A DNA stretch of 12,438 nucleotides from Bacteroidaceae bacterium (GTDB lineage: Bacteria; Bacteroidota; Bacteroidia; Bacteroidales; Bacteroidaceae): assembly GCA_900768625.1 (NCBI GenBank), contig CAAGDO010000218.1, positions 1-12,438 of the forward strand. The letters run 5' to 3'. Below, one piece after another: positions 1 through 7,026 of this stretch. Within the stretch, counting starts at the first letter, position 1. Each line of letters opens with the position of its first letter. The position numbers and the translations under genes are program-made. A model generated the notes under the pieces. The model ran no database searches. It was not told where the DNA came from and saw only the letters and a program-made list of their open reading frames with translations.

Positions 1-160
1 ACGCTGTGGAAAAACCATTAAAGCCCATTAGGGCATAGCATACAAAGAAAAATTTAATGACCATTAATGGCTTTGGCGACCATTCATGTTAAGAAACCGC
101 GCGAAGCGCAAATATGGAACTGTTGCACAGGAAATCCAGTTTTCAGAATTTTACCGGACA
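1..160. other. Gene-free left edge
   Basis: AT-richer DNA downstream of the murI terminator. No coding frame can be supported. The hexamer CCATTA occurs at 15-20, 25-30 and 61-66, the last as part of the palindrome CCATTAATGG (61-70), and a short hairpin GCCC-ATTA-GGGC lies at 23-34. No promoter box of the TAnnTTTG type was seen on either strand. The short open stretch at 3-38 on the plus strand ends in TAG and could be the tail of a gene outside the window, but eleven codons cannot show it. Confidence 0.4.
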
Positions 161-165
161 GCAAT

Positions 166-234
166 AAAAAGGAAACGGCAATTACGCGCGTATGCCTTGA
201 AGCGAGACAAGGGGAAAAGCGCGTAATTGCCGTT
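166..234 (-). terminator. Intrinsic terminator after murI
   Basis: A perfect 16-bp inverted repeat pairs 174-189 with 219-234 (AACGGCAATTACGCGC and its complement). An inner 5-bp stem, CCTTG 195-199 with CAAGG 208-212, closes an 8-nt loop. Read on the minus strand, the hairpin begins 12 nt after the murI stop codon and is followed by TTTCC and then a run of five T (166-170). This is the form of a Rho-independent terminator ending the sbcD-sbcC-ompH-murI transcript. The T run starts a few bases after the stem, which makes it slightly less ideal than the two other terminators in the window. Confidence 0.8.
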
Positions 235-246
235 GGAAGGGGGAAA

Positions 247-1068
247 TCAGCCTTCGAGAGAGATGTTTTCCACGTCCACCATTTCGTGCATGAAGAGGGC
301 CGCGCTTTGGCGGAACTTTTCTGCACTTTCTGTGGTGAGATAGTGGCAGGTTCCTTGCTGCGTGAGGCGCACGTCCATGTCGGGATGGCGGTGGAGATAG
401 TTGCGCAGACTGGCCGCCACGTATTCGCCTTGGGGTACGATGCGCACGCCGGGCGGCGTGTACTTGATGATTTTGTTCATCAGCAGCGGATAGTGGGTGC
501 AACCGAGAATGAGCGTATCAATCTGCGGGTCCGTGCGGAGGATGCCATCAATGCGTTTCTTCACGAAATAGTCGGCTCCAGGGGAATCGAATTCGTAGTT
601 TTCCACCAGTGGCACCCACATGGGACAAGCTTGTCCCGTCACCTCGATGTCGGGCCAGAGTTTGTGGATTTCCATGGTGTAGGAACCTGAGTTCACCGTG
701 CCTGCCGTGGCCAGCAGCCCGACGTGGCGCGATTGGGTGAGCGGACCGATGGCCTCCACCGTGGGACGAATCACGCCGAGCACGCGGCGCGTGGGGTCAA
801 TGCGTTGGAGATCGCGCTGCTGGATGGTGCGCAAAGCCTTGGCTGATGCCGTGTTGCAGGCCAGGATGACGAGCGGACACCCTTGGCTGAAGAGGTATTC
901 CACGGCTTGGAGTGTGTATTTGTAAATCACCTCGAAGGAGTGGGAACCATAGGGGGCACGCGCATTGTCGCCCAAATAGAGGTAGTCATACTGCGGGAGC
1001 AGTTGCCGCATCTGACGGAGGATGGTGAGTCCGCCGTAGCCTGAGTCGAAAACACCGATGGGAGTCAT
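247..1068 (-). CDS. murI: Glutamate racemase
   Basis: This 273-residue cytosolic enzyme interconverts L- and D-glutamate and supplies D-glutamate for the peptidoglycan stem peptide. The family hallmarks are all present: DSGYGG at residues 8-13 with the conserved Asp8-Ser9, GDNARAPYG at 33-41, the first catalytic cysteine in ACNTAS (Cys71), and the second in GCTHYP (Cys190), which together form the two-base racemisation pair. Length is normal for the family and the ATG at 1068 gives the expected MTPIGVFDSG start. It lies 33 bp after the ompH/skp-like gene on the same strand and is probably the last gene of a four-gene transcript, because a strong terminator follows. In Bacteroidetes murI is often placed beside skp/ompH genes (from memory), which fits this neighbour. 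Nothing appears truncated. Confidence 0.97.
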   Translation of the reverse strand: MTPIGVFDSGYGGLTILRQMRQLLPQYDYLYLGDNARAPYGSHSFEVIYKYTLQAVEYLFSQGCPLVILACNTASAKALRTIQQRDLQRIDPTRRVLGVIRPTVEAIGPLTQSRHVGLLATAGTVNSGSYTMEIHKLWPDIEVTGQACPMWVPLVENYEFDSPGADYFVKKRIDGILRTDPQIDTLILGCTHYPLLMNKIIKYTPPGVRIVPQGEYVAASLRNYLHRHPDMDVRLTQQGTCHYLTTESAEKFRQSAALFMHEMVDVENISLEG

Positions 1069-1101
1069 GGGGCAGATGGTTTTAGGGATGGGGGGAATGG
1101 G

Positions 1102-1608
1102 TCACTTCAGCTTGCCTTTCACGTAGGTGGTGGCGTCTTCAGCCACGGCATGGTGGATGAAGGGATAGGCGTTGGCATCGGTGTTGATGATGTATTCGTA
1201 GCCATGTTCGAGTCCTACGGCTTTGATGGCGTCGTCGAGGCGTTTACGCACAGGGGCGAGAGCTTCGGTTTCGGCACAGACGAGGATGGAGTCGATGTCG
1301 TGGCGGAACTTGAGGCTTTTCTCCATGGCGTCCTGCAGCGAGCGCTGGCGCTTGAGGAGGATGTTCTGCGGAAAGTCCTTCTGACCCTGCAGAAATTCTG
1401 CAAACTGGCGTTTGAAACTCTGTTCGTTGTAGGCAGCTTCGGCTTCGTATTTCTTGCGGAGTTCGCCCATCTGATGCTGTGCTTCGGTGTATTCAGGCAT
1501 GGCCTGGAGAAGGGCATTATAGCTGATAAAGCCGTATTTCACCTGGCTTTGGGCCACGGCCGTCATGCAGCCGATGGCGAAGAGGGCGGAGAGTAGGATG
1601 CGTTTCAT
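1102..1608 (-). CDS. Skp/OmpH-family periplasmic chaperone
   Basis: The 168-residue product has an N-terminal signal peptide, basic MKR followed by a hydrophobic core, with likely signal peptidase I cleavage after AVA (Ala19|Gln20). The mature protein starts with VKYGFISYNALLQAMPEY, the usual short beta segment of the OmpH family, followed by a charged coiled-coil section at about 44-115 and a C-terminal return, GYEYIINTDANAYPFIH (136-152), typical of the family. Skp/OmpH proteins form trimers that hold unfolded outer-membrane proteins in the periplasm on their way to the BAM complex. The gene sits 33 bp after sbcC and 33 bp before murI. Cys14 within AIGC gives a poor lipobox, so a lipoprotein is less likely than a soluble periplasmic protein. 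I leave the symbol blank because Bacteroidetes often carry two paralogues and only one is seen here. Confidence 0.9.
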   Translation of the reverse strand: MKRILLSALFAIGCMTAVAQSQVKYGFISYNALLQAMPEYTEAQHQMGELRKKYEAEAAYNEQSFKRQFAEFLQGQKDFPQNILLKRQRSLQDAMEKSLKFRHDIDSILVCAETEALAPVRKRLDDAIKAVGLEHGYEYIINTDANAYPFIHHAVAEDATTYVKGKLK

Positions 1609-1641
1609 AATGTGGGTATCTTCTGGGTTTGTAGCTTTGTG

Positions 1642-4600
1642 TCATCGGATATCGATGCGCGAAGCACCGTTTCCGGGAAGCTTCACGAGACGTACCTGCG
1701 GGGAAATCTGCGAGCGGATCTGGTCCGTATGGCTGATGACGCCCACTTTGCGACCCTGTGCGTTCTCGAGGTTGGAAAGGGCGGTCATCACGAGGTCGAG
1801 CGACTGATGGTCGAGATTGCCGAATCCTTCATCGATGAAGAGCGAGCCGATGTTCAGGTTGTGGCTCGAAAGCGAGGCCAGTCCGAGGGCCAGGGCGAGG
1901 CTCACGACAAAGGTTTCGCCGCCTGAAAGGGAATCGACGTAGCGGTGCTCATCGAACATGTCGCGGTCGATGATTTCGAGGGTCAGCGTGGAGGGCACGG
2001 TGTGGAGCACGTAGCGCGAGGAGAGCATGCGCAGGTGGTGGTTGGCATGTTCAACGAGATAGTGGAACGTATAGCTTTGGGCCAGTGTGCGGAACCTGGC
2101 TCCGTCGGCACTTCCGAAGAGCGTGTTGAGGCGTGTCCATTCCTTGGCGTCGGCCTGCGCCTTGGCAAGGGCTTCGTCGAGCTTGGCGGCGTTGGCTTCG
2201 CAGTTGGCATGCGAACGGAGGCGCACATTGGTGTCGGCCAGTCGCTGGTTGGCGGATTCGAGCAGTTCGTTTTGGGCTTGGATGCCTGAGGCGATGGCAT
2301 TTCGGGTGGCTTCTTCGTCGTTGGCCGGTCGTGCAGGGTTGGCCTGGATGTCGAGCAGCTGGCGGCGGGCCTGTTCCAGCTGGTGCTCGGCGAGCATGCG
2401 GCGCTCTTTCAGCGTGGTGAGCTGTTTGCGGAGTTCCTTCCAGTTGCACTTGTCGGTGAAGATGCTTTCGAGCTCGGAGAACTGTACGGGAGAGTGCTTG
2501 CCGTTGAAGCGGAGAATGAGCATGTCGAGTTCCTGCATCTTGTTGCGATGTTCTTCCTGACTGTTGAGGCGCGACTTCTGCAGGTTGTCGCGTTGGCCTT
2601 CGAGTTGGCTCAGCAACTTGGACTTCGTCTCGAAATCCTTGCGCACGAGTTGCTCGGCTGCACGCATCTGCTGCACATTGGCCTGCAGTTCCTCAGCCTC
2701 TTTCTGCGGTGTGCTTTCGCCGAAGAGGTGACGGAGTTCCTCGCGTTTGCGTCCGAGTGTTTCGCGCACTTCGTCTCTGCTTTCGCGGCACTGCACGACG
2801 TGGCGGTTCTCATCGTTGAGGTTCGCTTCGGCATTCTTGATTTCCTCGTGGAGCAGGGAGTCCTGACGTTCCGATTCGTCGAGCGAGGTCGACGTGGTGT
2901 TCCATTCGCGGTTGAGCGTGGAGAGACGCATGCGGAAGTTGTCGGGATTGTTCTTCCAGTCGGTGAACCATCCGGAGAGGGTGATCATTTCGTCGAGGTC
3001 AGTGTAGAGCTGCGTGAAGGAGCGGTCGCTTTCGGCAATCACCTTCTTCAGTCCTTCGGCCGTGGAGCGGGCAATGCGGCATTCGGCACGTAGGTCGTCG
3101 AGATAAGTGCGGTTGTTGTTCAGTTTTGACTCTGTGCGGCTGATTTCGTCGTTGAGCTGGTTGATGTGCTGCTGGTGGAAATTGAACGTGTCGAGTTCCT
3201 TTTCCGCTTCGTCGCAGAGGCGCGTGGTGTTGTCGATAAGCAGGTCGATCATCATGCAGCGTGCTTCGCGGTTGACGGTGGCGGAACAGTCGGAGAAAGA
3301 AGGGTCGAGGTAGGCCACAGTCTGCCATTCCTCCACGTCGGCTTGCTGGCGCTGTTCGAGGTCGGCCAAGGCGGTCTGTCCTGCCTCGAGGCTGGCCTGG
3401 TCGGCAGCGATGTTCTCGTTAAGCGTGTTGAGTACCGTGCGTCGGTGTTCCACCTCCTGCCGCATGTTGAGGTATTCCTTGGTGAGCGTGTTGAGCAGTT
3501 CGCCCAATTCGCGTTCCGTTTCGGTATGGTAAGGGTGGTGCGTAGCGCCGCACACGGGGCATGCCGTACCCTCTTTGAGGTTCTTGCGCAAGTTGGTGAT
3601 GTTCTGCGTCTGGCTGAGGGTGTACGTCGTGCTCACGCGAGCGAAGGTTTCCTCCGTGGTTTTCAACTCAATCTCAAGTTTGGCAGCCTGTTGGCGTTTC
3701 TGGTTGAGCTCCACTTCTTCGCGCTTCTGTGTGGCGCGTTTTTCGCTGATGCGTGCATAGCCATCTGAGATGTGATTCCAGAGGCGGGAGGCATGTTTGA
3801 GGCTGAGCAGACGGTTGCGGGCGTCAGCAGCGCGCTTCTGGAGAACGGCGGAGTCGCGTCCTTGGTTGGTCTGCTGGTGGATGAGCAATTCGCCCTTCAG
3901 CGTGTCGAGACGTGCCAGCAGGTCGTGTTGTTCCTTTTCGTATTTTTCGCTTTGTGTCTGCAGGTCGGCCGAACGCTTGAGCTGTTCAGTCAGTTGCTTG
4001 TGGCTCTCTTCGTTACGTGCGGTTTCGGAGAGGAGTGTGGAAAGCTTGTTGACGATGAGGTCGTATTTGTCGAACATCAGGCGGTGGACGGAGAGCGACT
4101 GCTTGCGTGTCTTCTGCTCTTCGATGGTCTTGGCCAGACGCTGGATGGCCTCCTTCTTGGTGCGGAGGGCATTCTGGCGGGTTTCGAAGGCCTGTTGTGC
4201 CTGCACGAGGAGTTGTTCGTTGTGTTTGAGCTGTTCGGTGGCCACTTTGATTTCACCCGTGAGGGCGTGGCCGCGGCTGATGATGGGGGAACGGAGTTCC
4301 ATGTGCTTCTCGGCGTCAGCGGTGCGTTCGCGGGCCACGTCGAGGGCATTCCCTGCATTTTCCACTTCCTTATGTGCTGCCTCGAGTCGTGCGGAATTGT
4401 CGGCCTCAAGCTGCTTGAACTGGGCGATGTCTGCGCGTCGTGTCACGATTTCCTGGTAGAGAGGCTGCATGCTGATCACGGAGTCATAGCGTTCGAGCTT
4501 CATTTCTTCTCCGCGCATGGCCATACATTCCTTGGTCGCTGCGGCGAATCCCGCTTCGCGTTCGGCCACCAGAGCCGTGGCGGCATCGAAGTCGCTGAGC

Positions 4601-5397
4601 CATTGCTGCTGCGTCTGGAGACGGGAGAGTTCGGCTTGTCCGTTTTCAATCTGCGAGGTGAGCAGCCGTTTGCGTTCCTCTTCTTCGGCAAGGGCTTCGG
4701 GCGAGAGGTGGTCGTGGAGGAGGCCCTCCATTTTATGTTCGATGTCGCTCACGCGGTTGGCCGCTTGCTGGTTGAGCTGGAAGATGTGGCGGGAGATTTC
4801 GCCGTAGATTTCCGTGCCTGTCAGTTTCTCGAGCAACATGGCCTTTTCCGAGCGTGGGGCCTTGAGGAAATTGGCGAAACTGTTCTGCGCGAGGATGACG
4901 GTTCGGGTGAACTGGTCGTAGGTGAGTCCGATGGCGTTCTCGATGCGTGTGGCGATTTCTGCACGGTCGATGGTTTCCTTGTGGGGGGCCAGCATACGGA
5001 GCGAGCGTTCGGCCGTTTTGTAGTTGCCCTTGCTGGTCACACCTATGCTCCATGATGCCTCGTAGCGTTCTCCATCGATGGTGGTGAAGACGACGGTGCA
5101 TCCGCCCGACTTCTGTCCGCGGCGGAGGATGTTGCTGGTGCTTCGGGCCTGCACCTGTTGCAGCTTTTCTGTGGCCAGATTGAGGTCCTCAGTGGGGATG
5201 AGCTTGATATTCTCGAAGCGCGGGGCTTTGTTGTATAGCGCCAGACAGATGGCGTCGAGGATGGTGCTCTTTCCCGCTCCCGTGTTGCCGGTGATGGCAA
5301 AAAGTCCAGCAGAGCGGAGAGGCTCTTGGGTGAAATCTATGATTTGCTCGCCCTCGATGGAGGTGAGGTTATTGATGATGATCTTTTCAATCTTCAT
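1642..5397 (-). CDS. sbcC: SbcC, Rad50-like ATPase subunit of the SbcCD nuclease
   Basis: This 1251-residue SMC-like ATPase pairs with SbcD to cut DNA ends and hairpins and so removes palindromic secondary structures during replication. The N-terminal half-site has Walker A GNTGAGKST at 37-45 and a Q-loop glutamine in ILAQNSF (Gln171). Long coiled coils run from about 205 to 1090 and are broken near the middle by the zinc hook CPVC (Cys613, Cys616) through which two molecules dimerise. The C-terminal half-site has the ABC signature SLSGGE (1156-1161), Walker B LFIDE (1186-1190), the D-loop GFGNLD (1191-1196) and the switch histidine ISH (His1223). The frame stays open upstream to 5565, but homology begins at MKIEKI, so the ATG at 5397 is chosen. 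That start overlaps the end of sbcD by 11 bp, which points to coupled translation. Length is a little above the E. coli protein. Confidence 0.96.
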   Translation of the reverse strand: MKIEKIIINNLTSIEGEQIIDFTQEPLRSAGLFAITGNTGAGKSTILDAICLALYNKAPRFENIKLIPTEDLNLATEKLQQVQARSTSNILRRGQKSGGCTVVFTTIDGERYEASWSIGVTSKGNYKTAERSLRMLAPHKETIDRAEIATRIENAIGLTYDQFTRTVILAQNSFANFLKAPRSEKAMLLEKLTGTEIYGEISRHIFQLNQQAANRVSDIEHKMEGLLHDHLSPEALAEEEERKRLLTSQIENGQAELSRLQTQQQWLSDFDAATALVAEREAGFAAATKECMAMRGEEMKLERYDSVISMQPLYQEIVTRRADIAQFKQLEADNSARLEAAHKEVENAGNALDVARERTADAEKHMELRSPIISRGHALTGEIKVATEQLKHNEQLLVQAQQAFETRQNALRTKKEAIQRLAKTIEEQKTRKQSLSVHRLMFDKYDLIVNKLSTLLSETARNEESHKQLTEQLKRSADLQTQSEKYEKEQHDLLARLDTLKGELLIHQQTNQGRDSAVLQKRAADARNRLLSLKHASRLWNHISDGYARISEKRATQKREEVELNQKRQQAAKLEIELKTTEETFARVSTTYTLSQTQNITNLRKNLKEGTACPVCGATHHPYHTETERELGELLNTLTKEYLNMRQEVEHRRTVLNTLNENIAADQASLEAGQTALADLEQRQQADVEEWQTVAYLDPSFSDCSATVNREARCMMIDLLIDNTTRLCDEAEKELDTFNFHQQHINQLNDEISRTESKLNNNRTYLDDLRAECRIARSTAEGLKKVIAESDRSFTQLYTDLDEMITLSGWFTDWKNNPDNFRMRLSTLNREWNTTSTSLDESERQDSLLHEEIKNAEANLNDENRHVVQCRESRDEVRETLGRKREELRHLFGESTPQKEAEELQANVQQMRAAEQLVRKDFETKSKLLSQLEGQRDNLQKSRLNSQEEHRNKMQELDMLILRFNGKHSPVQFSELESIFTDKCNWKELRKQLTTLKERRMLAEHQLEQARRQLLDIQANPARPANDEEATRNAIASGIQAQNELLESANQRLADTNVRLRSHANCEANAAKLDEALAKAQADAKEWTRLNTLFGSADGARFRTLAQSYTFHYLVEHANHHLRMLSSRYVLHTVPSTLTLEIIDRDMFDEHRYVDSLSGGETFVVSLALALGLASLSSHNLNIGSLFIDEGFGNLDHQSLDLVMTALSNLENAQGRKVGVISHTDQIRSQISPQVRLVKLPGNGASRIDIR

Positions 5398-6625
5398 TTT
5401 TCTGTTCGGCCAATTTGAAGCGTTCAACAAGTTCCTGCGGCATGTTCTCCTTGTATCGGGCGGAGAACACGCGGCGGGCCATTTCAAGGGGCGAGAGCTC
5501 CTGCAGCGTTTCGGTTCGTGAGTTTTCGGATGCGGCAGTTTCCTTGTCGGATTCGGGCTGCACACGCACGATGCGGCAGAGGTGGACGGCGCGGTCGCTC
5601 AGGACCTCGGTGGCATCGTGGATCAGGGTCGGTTCGGGTTGGCGTTCCTCTACGCGGATCTCGAGGTAGGGCCAGCTGTCGCCGTTGTCACCTTTCTTGC
5701 GTTTGGGGAGTTGGCTGATGGCTCCCGTCACGTCGGCAGCCTGCACGGCACGTCCTTCCGCGGGGATGCGGCAGAGCGTGCGGAGGGGTTCGTAGTCGAT
5801 ACGGCTGACGGACGTGTAGCCCGCGGCATCGATGTTGACCATCTGTACCCCGTGGCGATAGGTCGTTTCGCTGAACGACATGGGGAGTGCGCTACCGGCG
5901 TAGAACGCATTGGTCGCGCCGCCCACCTGCTGGTACTTATGGATGTGGCCGAGGGCAGAATAGGCTACGTCGCGGCCTACCACTCCGGCATCCACGCATT
6001 CCTGTCCGCCCACGACGAGGCGCTCGCTATGCTCGCTTTCGCAGATGTCGGCGCCTGCGGCATAGAAATGGGCTGCCACCACGATGGGGAGTGAGCTGAA
6101 ACGACTGTGTGCGAAGGAGCGGTGGAGATGGCTGAAGTAGTACTCCAAGCCTTCGGCGGGCGACATGCCCGCGGGATAATCACCGCTTCGGAGGAAGGGA
6201 AGCGCCATGCACACGCAAGCGGCTTCGCCTGTGGTGCGCGAAGCGAGAGGGAGAAGATAGTAGTCGAAGTCGGGTTCGTCGGTGTCGGTACGATGGACGA
6301 GTCCGCGCACGTAGACGTTGTGCATCTTCAGCAATGAGGCTGGTGCCTCGAGGCGTGAGCCAGAGTCGTGGTTACCGGCAATGATGACCACCTGCAGGCC
6401 GGGCAGCTGGGTGGTGGCGCGGAGCAGGAAGTCGTAGAGGAGTTCTTCGGCGGCAGCCGAGGGGTTGGAGGTGTCGAACACGTCGCCTGCGATGATGAGT
6501 GCATCGGGTTGCTGGTCGCTGATGGTGGTGAGGAGCCAGTTGAGGAAATGCCGGTGCTCGTTGGTGCGGTCGTGGCCGTGGAAGTTGTTGCCGAGATGCC
6601 AGTCGGCGGTATGCAGAATTTTCAT
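5387..6625 (-). CDS. sbcD: SbcD, Mre11-like exonuclease subunit
   Basis: The 412-residue product is the metallophosphoesterase nuclease partner of SbcC. The Mn-binding phosphoesterase motifs appear in order: ADWHLG with Asp8 and His10, AGDVFD with Asp48, AGNHDSG with Asn85, His86 and Asp87, AAHF with His186, and GHIHK with His227 and His229. The C-terminal part (about 270-412) holds the capping domain and a charged tail that in this family contacts SbcC. The ATG at 6625 gives MKILHTADWH, the expected start. It is the first gene of the transcript that continues into sbcC; its stop codon lies inside the sbcC start region. A promoter-like sequence is found about 95 bp upstream. Nothing essential is missing. 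Confidence 0.96.
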   Translation of the reverse strand: MKILHTADWHLGNNFHGHDRTNEHRHFLNWLLTTISDQQPDALIIAGDVFDTSNPSAAAEELLYDFLLRATTQLPGLQVVIIAGNHDSGSRLEAPASLLKMHNVYVRGLVHRTDTDEPDFDYYLLPLASRTTGEAACVCMALPFLRSGDYPAGMSPAEGLEYYFSHLHRSFAHSRFSSLPIVVAAHFYAAGADICESEHSERLVVGGQECVDAGVVGRDVAYSALGHIHKYQQVGGATNAFYAGSALPMSFSETTYRHGVQMVNIDAAGYTSVSRIDYEPLRTLCRIPAEGRAVQAADVTGAISQLPKRKKGDNGDSWPYLEIRVEERQPEPTLIHDATEVLSDRAVHLCRIVRVQPESDKETAASENSRTETLQELSPLEMARRVFSARYKENMPQELVERFKLAEQKNED

Positions 6626-6656
6626 TGGGGTAATGAAAGTTGTCTCGTTCAGCAGG

Positions 6657-6693
6657 GGGCACGCGGATGGTGCCCGCTTGCATCTGTAAGATG
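6657..6693 (-). promoter_or_regulatory. sbcD leader hairpins
   Basis: Two small inverted repeats lie between the predicted sbcD transcription start and its ATG. GGGCAC (6657-6662) pairs with GTGCCC (6670-6675) across a 7-nt loop, and CATCT (6681-6685) pairs with AGATG (6689-6693) across 3 nt. There is no T run after either, so they are not terminators. They may affect leader folding or mRNA stability, but stems of five and six pairs can occur by chance. Confidence 0.3.
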
Positions 6694-6719
6694 ATGTGTG
6701 TATATTCCCTAGTTGGGTG

Positions 6720-6751
6720 CAAAGTTAGTGAAAGGTGGGGGATTCTGAAAA
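6720..6751 (-). promoter_or_regulatory. Bacteroidetes-type promoter of the sbcD operon
   Basis: On the minus strand TAACTTTG (6727 down to 6720) is an exact match to the Bacteroidetes sigma-ABfr -7 box TAnnTTTG and is followed by CACCC. Twenty bases upstream is TTTT (6751 to 6748) at the position of the -33 element, whose consensus is TTTG, so this half is imperfect. Transcription would start near 6713 and leave an untranslated leader of roughly 90 nt before sbcD. The box lies in non-coding DNA after the terminator of the tubulin-like gene, as expected for a separate unit. Confidence 0.7.
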
Positions 6752-6791
6752 GGAACGTGGAAGTTTCTGTGGGATGTGGAGGCTGGCTGCT

Positions 6792-6899
6792 TTAGATTTA
6801 CTAGCTCTACTAGCTCTACTAGCTCTGCTAGCTTTACTGGTTCTGCTAGCTCTACTGGTTTTATTGGTTCCGCTTGTTTTGTTGGCTTTTCTGGTTTTC
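6792..6899. repeat. 9-bp tandem repeat array (minisatellite)
   Basis: About eleven 9-bp units with consensus CTRGYTYTR run from 6801 to 6899; a degenerate twelfth starts at 6792. The units at 6801 and 6810 are identical (CTAGCTCTA), as is the one at 6846; those at 6819 (CTAGCTCTG) and 6828 (CTAGCTTTA) differ by one or two bases, and the units right of 6855 are increasingly T-rich and diverged. The tetramer CTAG, usually rare in bacterial genomes, recurs five times. Because the unit is three codons long, several frames stay open across it and give artificial leucine-, serine- or Glu-Leu-Val-rich peptides. It lies upstream of the sbcD -33 region and after the terminator of the tubulin-like gene. 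Confidence 0.85.
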
Positions 6900-6920
6900 C
6901 TTTTGCAAACTTGCAGCTGG

Positions 6921-6979
6921 AAAAAAGGCCAGCCATGCAGCCTTCCTGCGGGATGTGGCGGAAGGACGGCATGGCTGGC
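6921..6979 (-). terminator. Intrinsic terminator after the tubulin-like gene
   Basis: A perfect 11-bp stem pairs 6928-6938 (GCCAGCCATGC) with 6969-6979. An inner stem, CCTTCC 6941-6946 plus GC 6948-6949 against GC and GGAAGG at 6958-6965, leaves an 8-nt loop. Read on the minus strand, the hairpin is followed by CC and six T (6926 to 6921). It starts 47 nt after the stop codon of the tubulin-like gene. The sequence is nearly the same as the terminator at 9824-9887. Confidence 0.88.
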
Positions 6980-7026
6980 GTGGGGAAAGAGAGCCGTGCG
7001 GGCTTATTCCTTAGACTGTTTTGCGG

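Noticed and set aside
1..160. Replication origin or regulatory repeat cluster from CCATTA motifs
   Set aside because: Three hexamers and a 10-bp palindrome in AT-rich DNA are within chance expectation, and no DnaA-box set or adjacent replication gene is visible.
1549..1608. Lipoprotein signal in the Skp/OmpH-like protein
   Set aside because: The sequence before Cys14 is AIG, a poor lipobox without Leu at -3, while AVA|Q gives a good signal peptidase I site as expected for a soluble chaperone.
3772..5055. Long plus-strand open frame antisense to sbcC (427 codons)
   Set aside because: It is opposite a gene with all SbcC motifs. Long antisense frames are common in GC-rich genes, and the product shows no family motif.
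5398..5565. 56-residue N-terminal extension of SbcC
   Set aside because: It overlaps the sbcD coding region, is rich in Pro, Arg and Ser with no family similarity, and SbcC homology begins exactly at the ATG at 5397.
6801..6899. CRISPR array
   Set aside because: The 9-bp units are directly adjacent with no spacers and no cas genes are present.
6709..6972. Minus-strand open frame of 87 codons with Glu-Leu-Val and Lys-Pro repeats
   Set aside because: Its start lies inside the terminator hairpin, its repeats are only the translated 9-bp array, and its end runs over the sbcD promoter. The plus-strand frames across the same array are open for the same reason.
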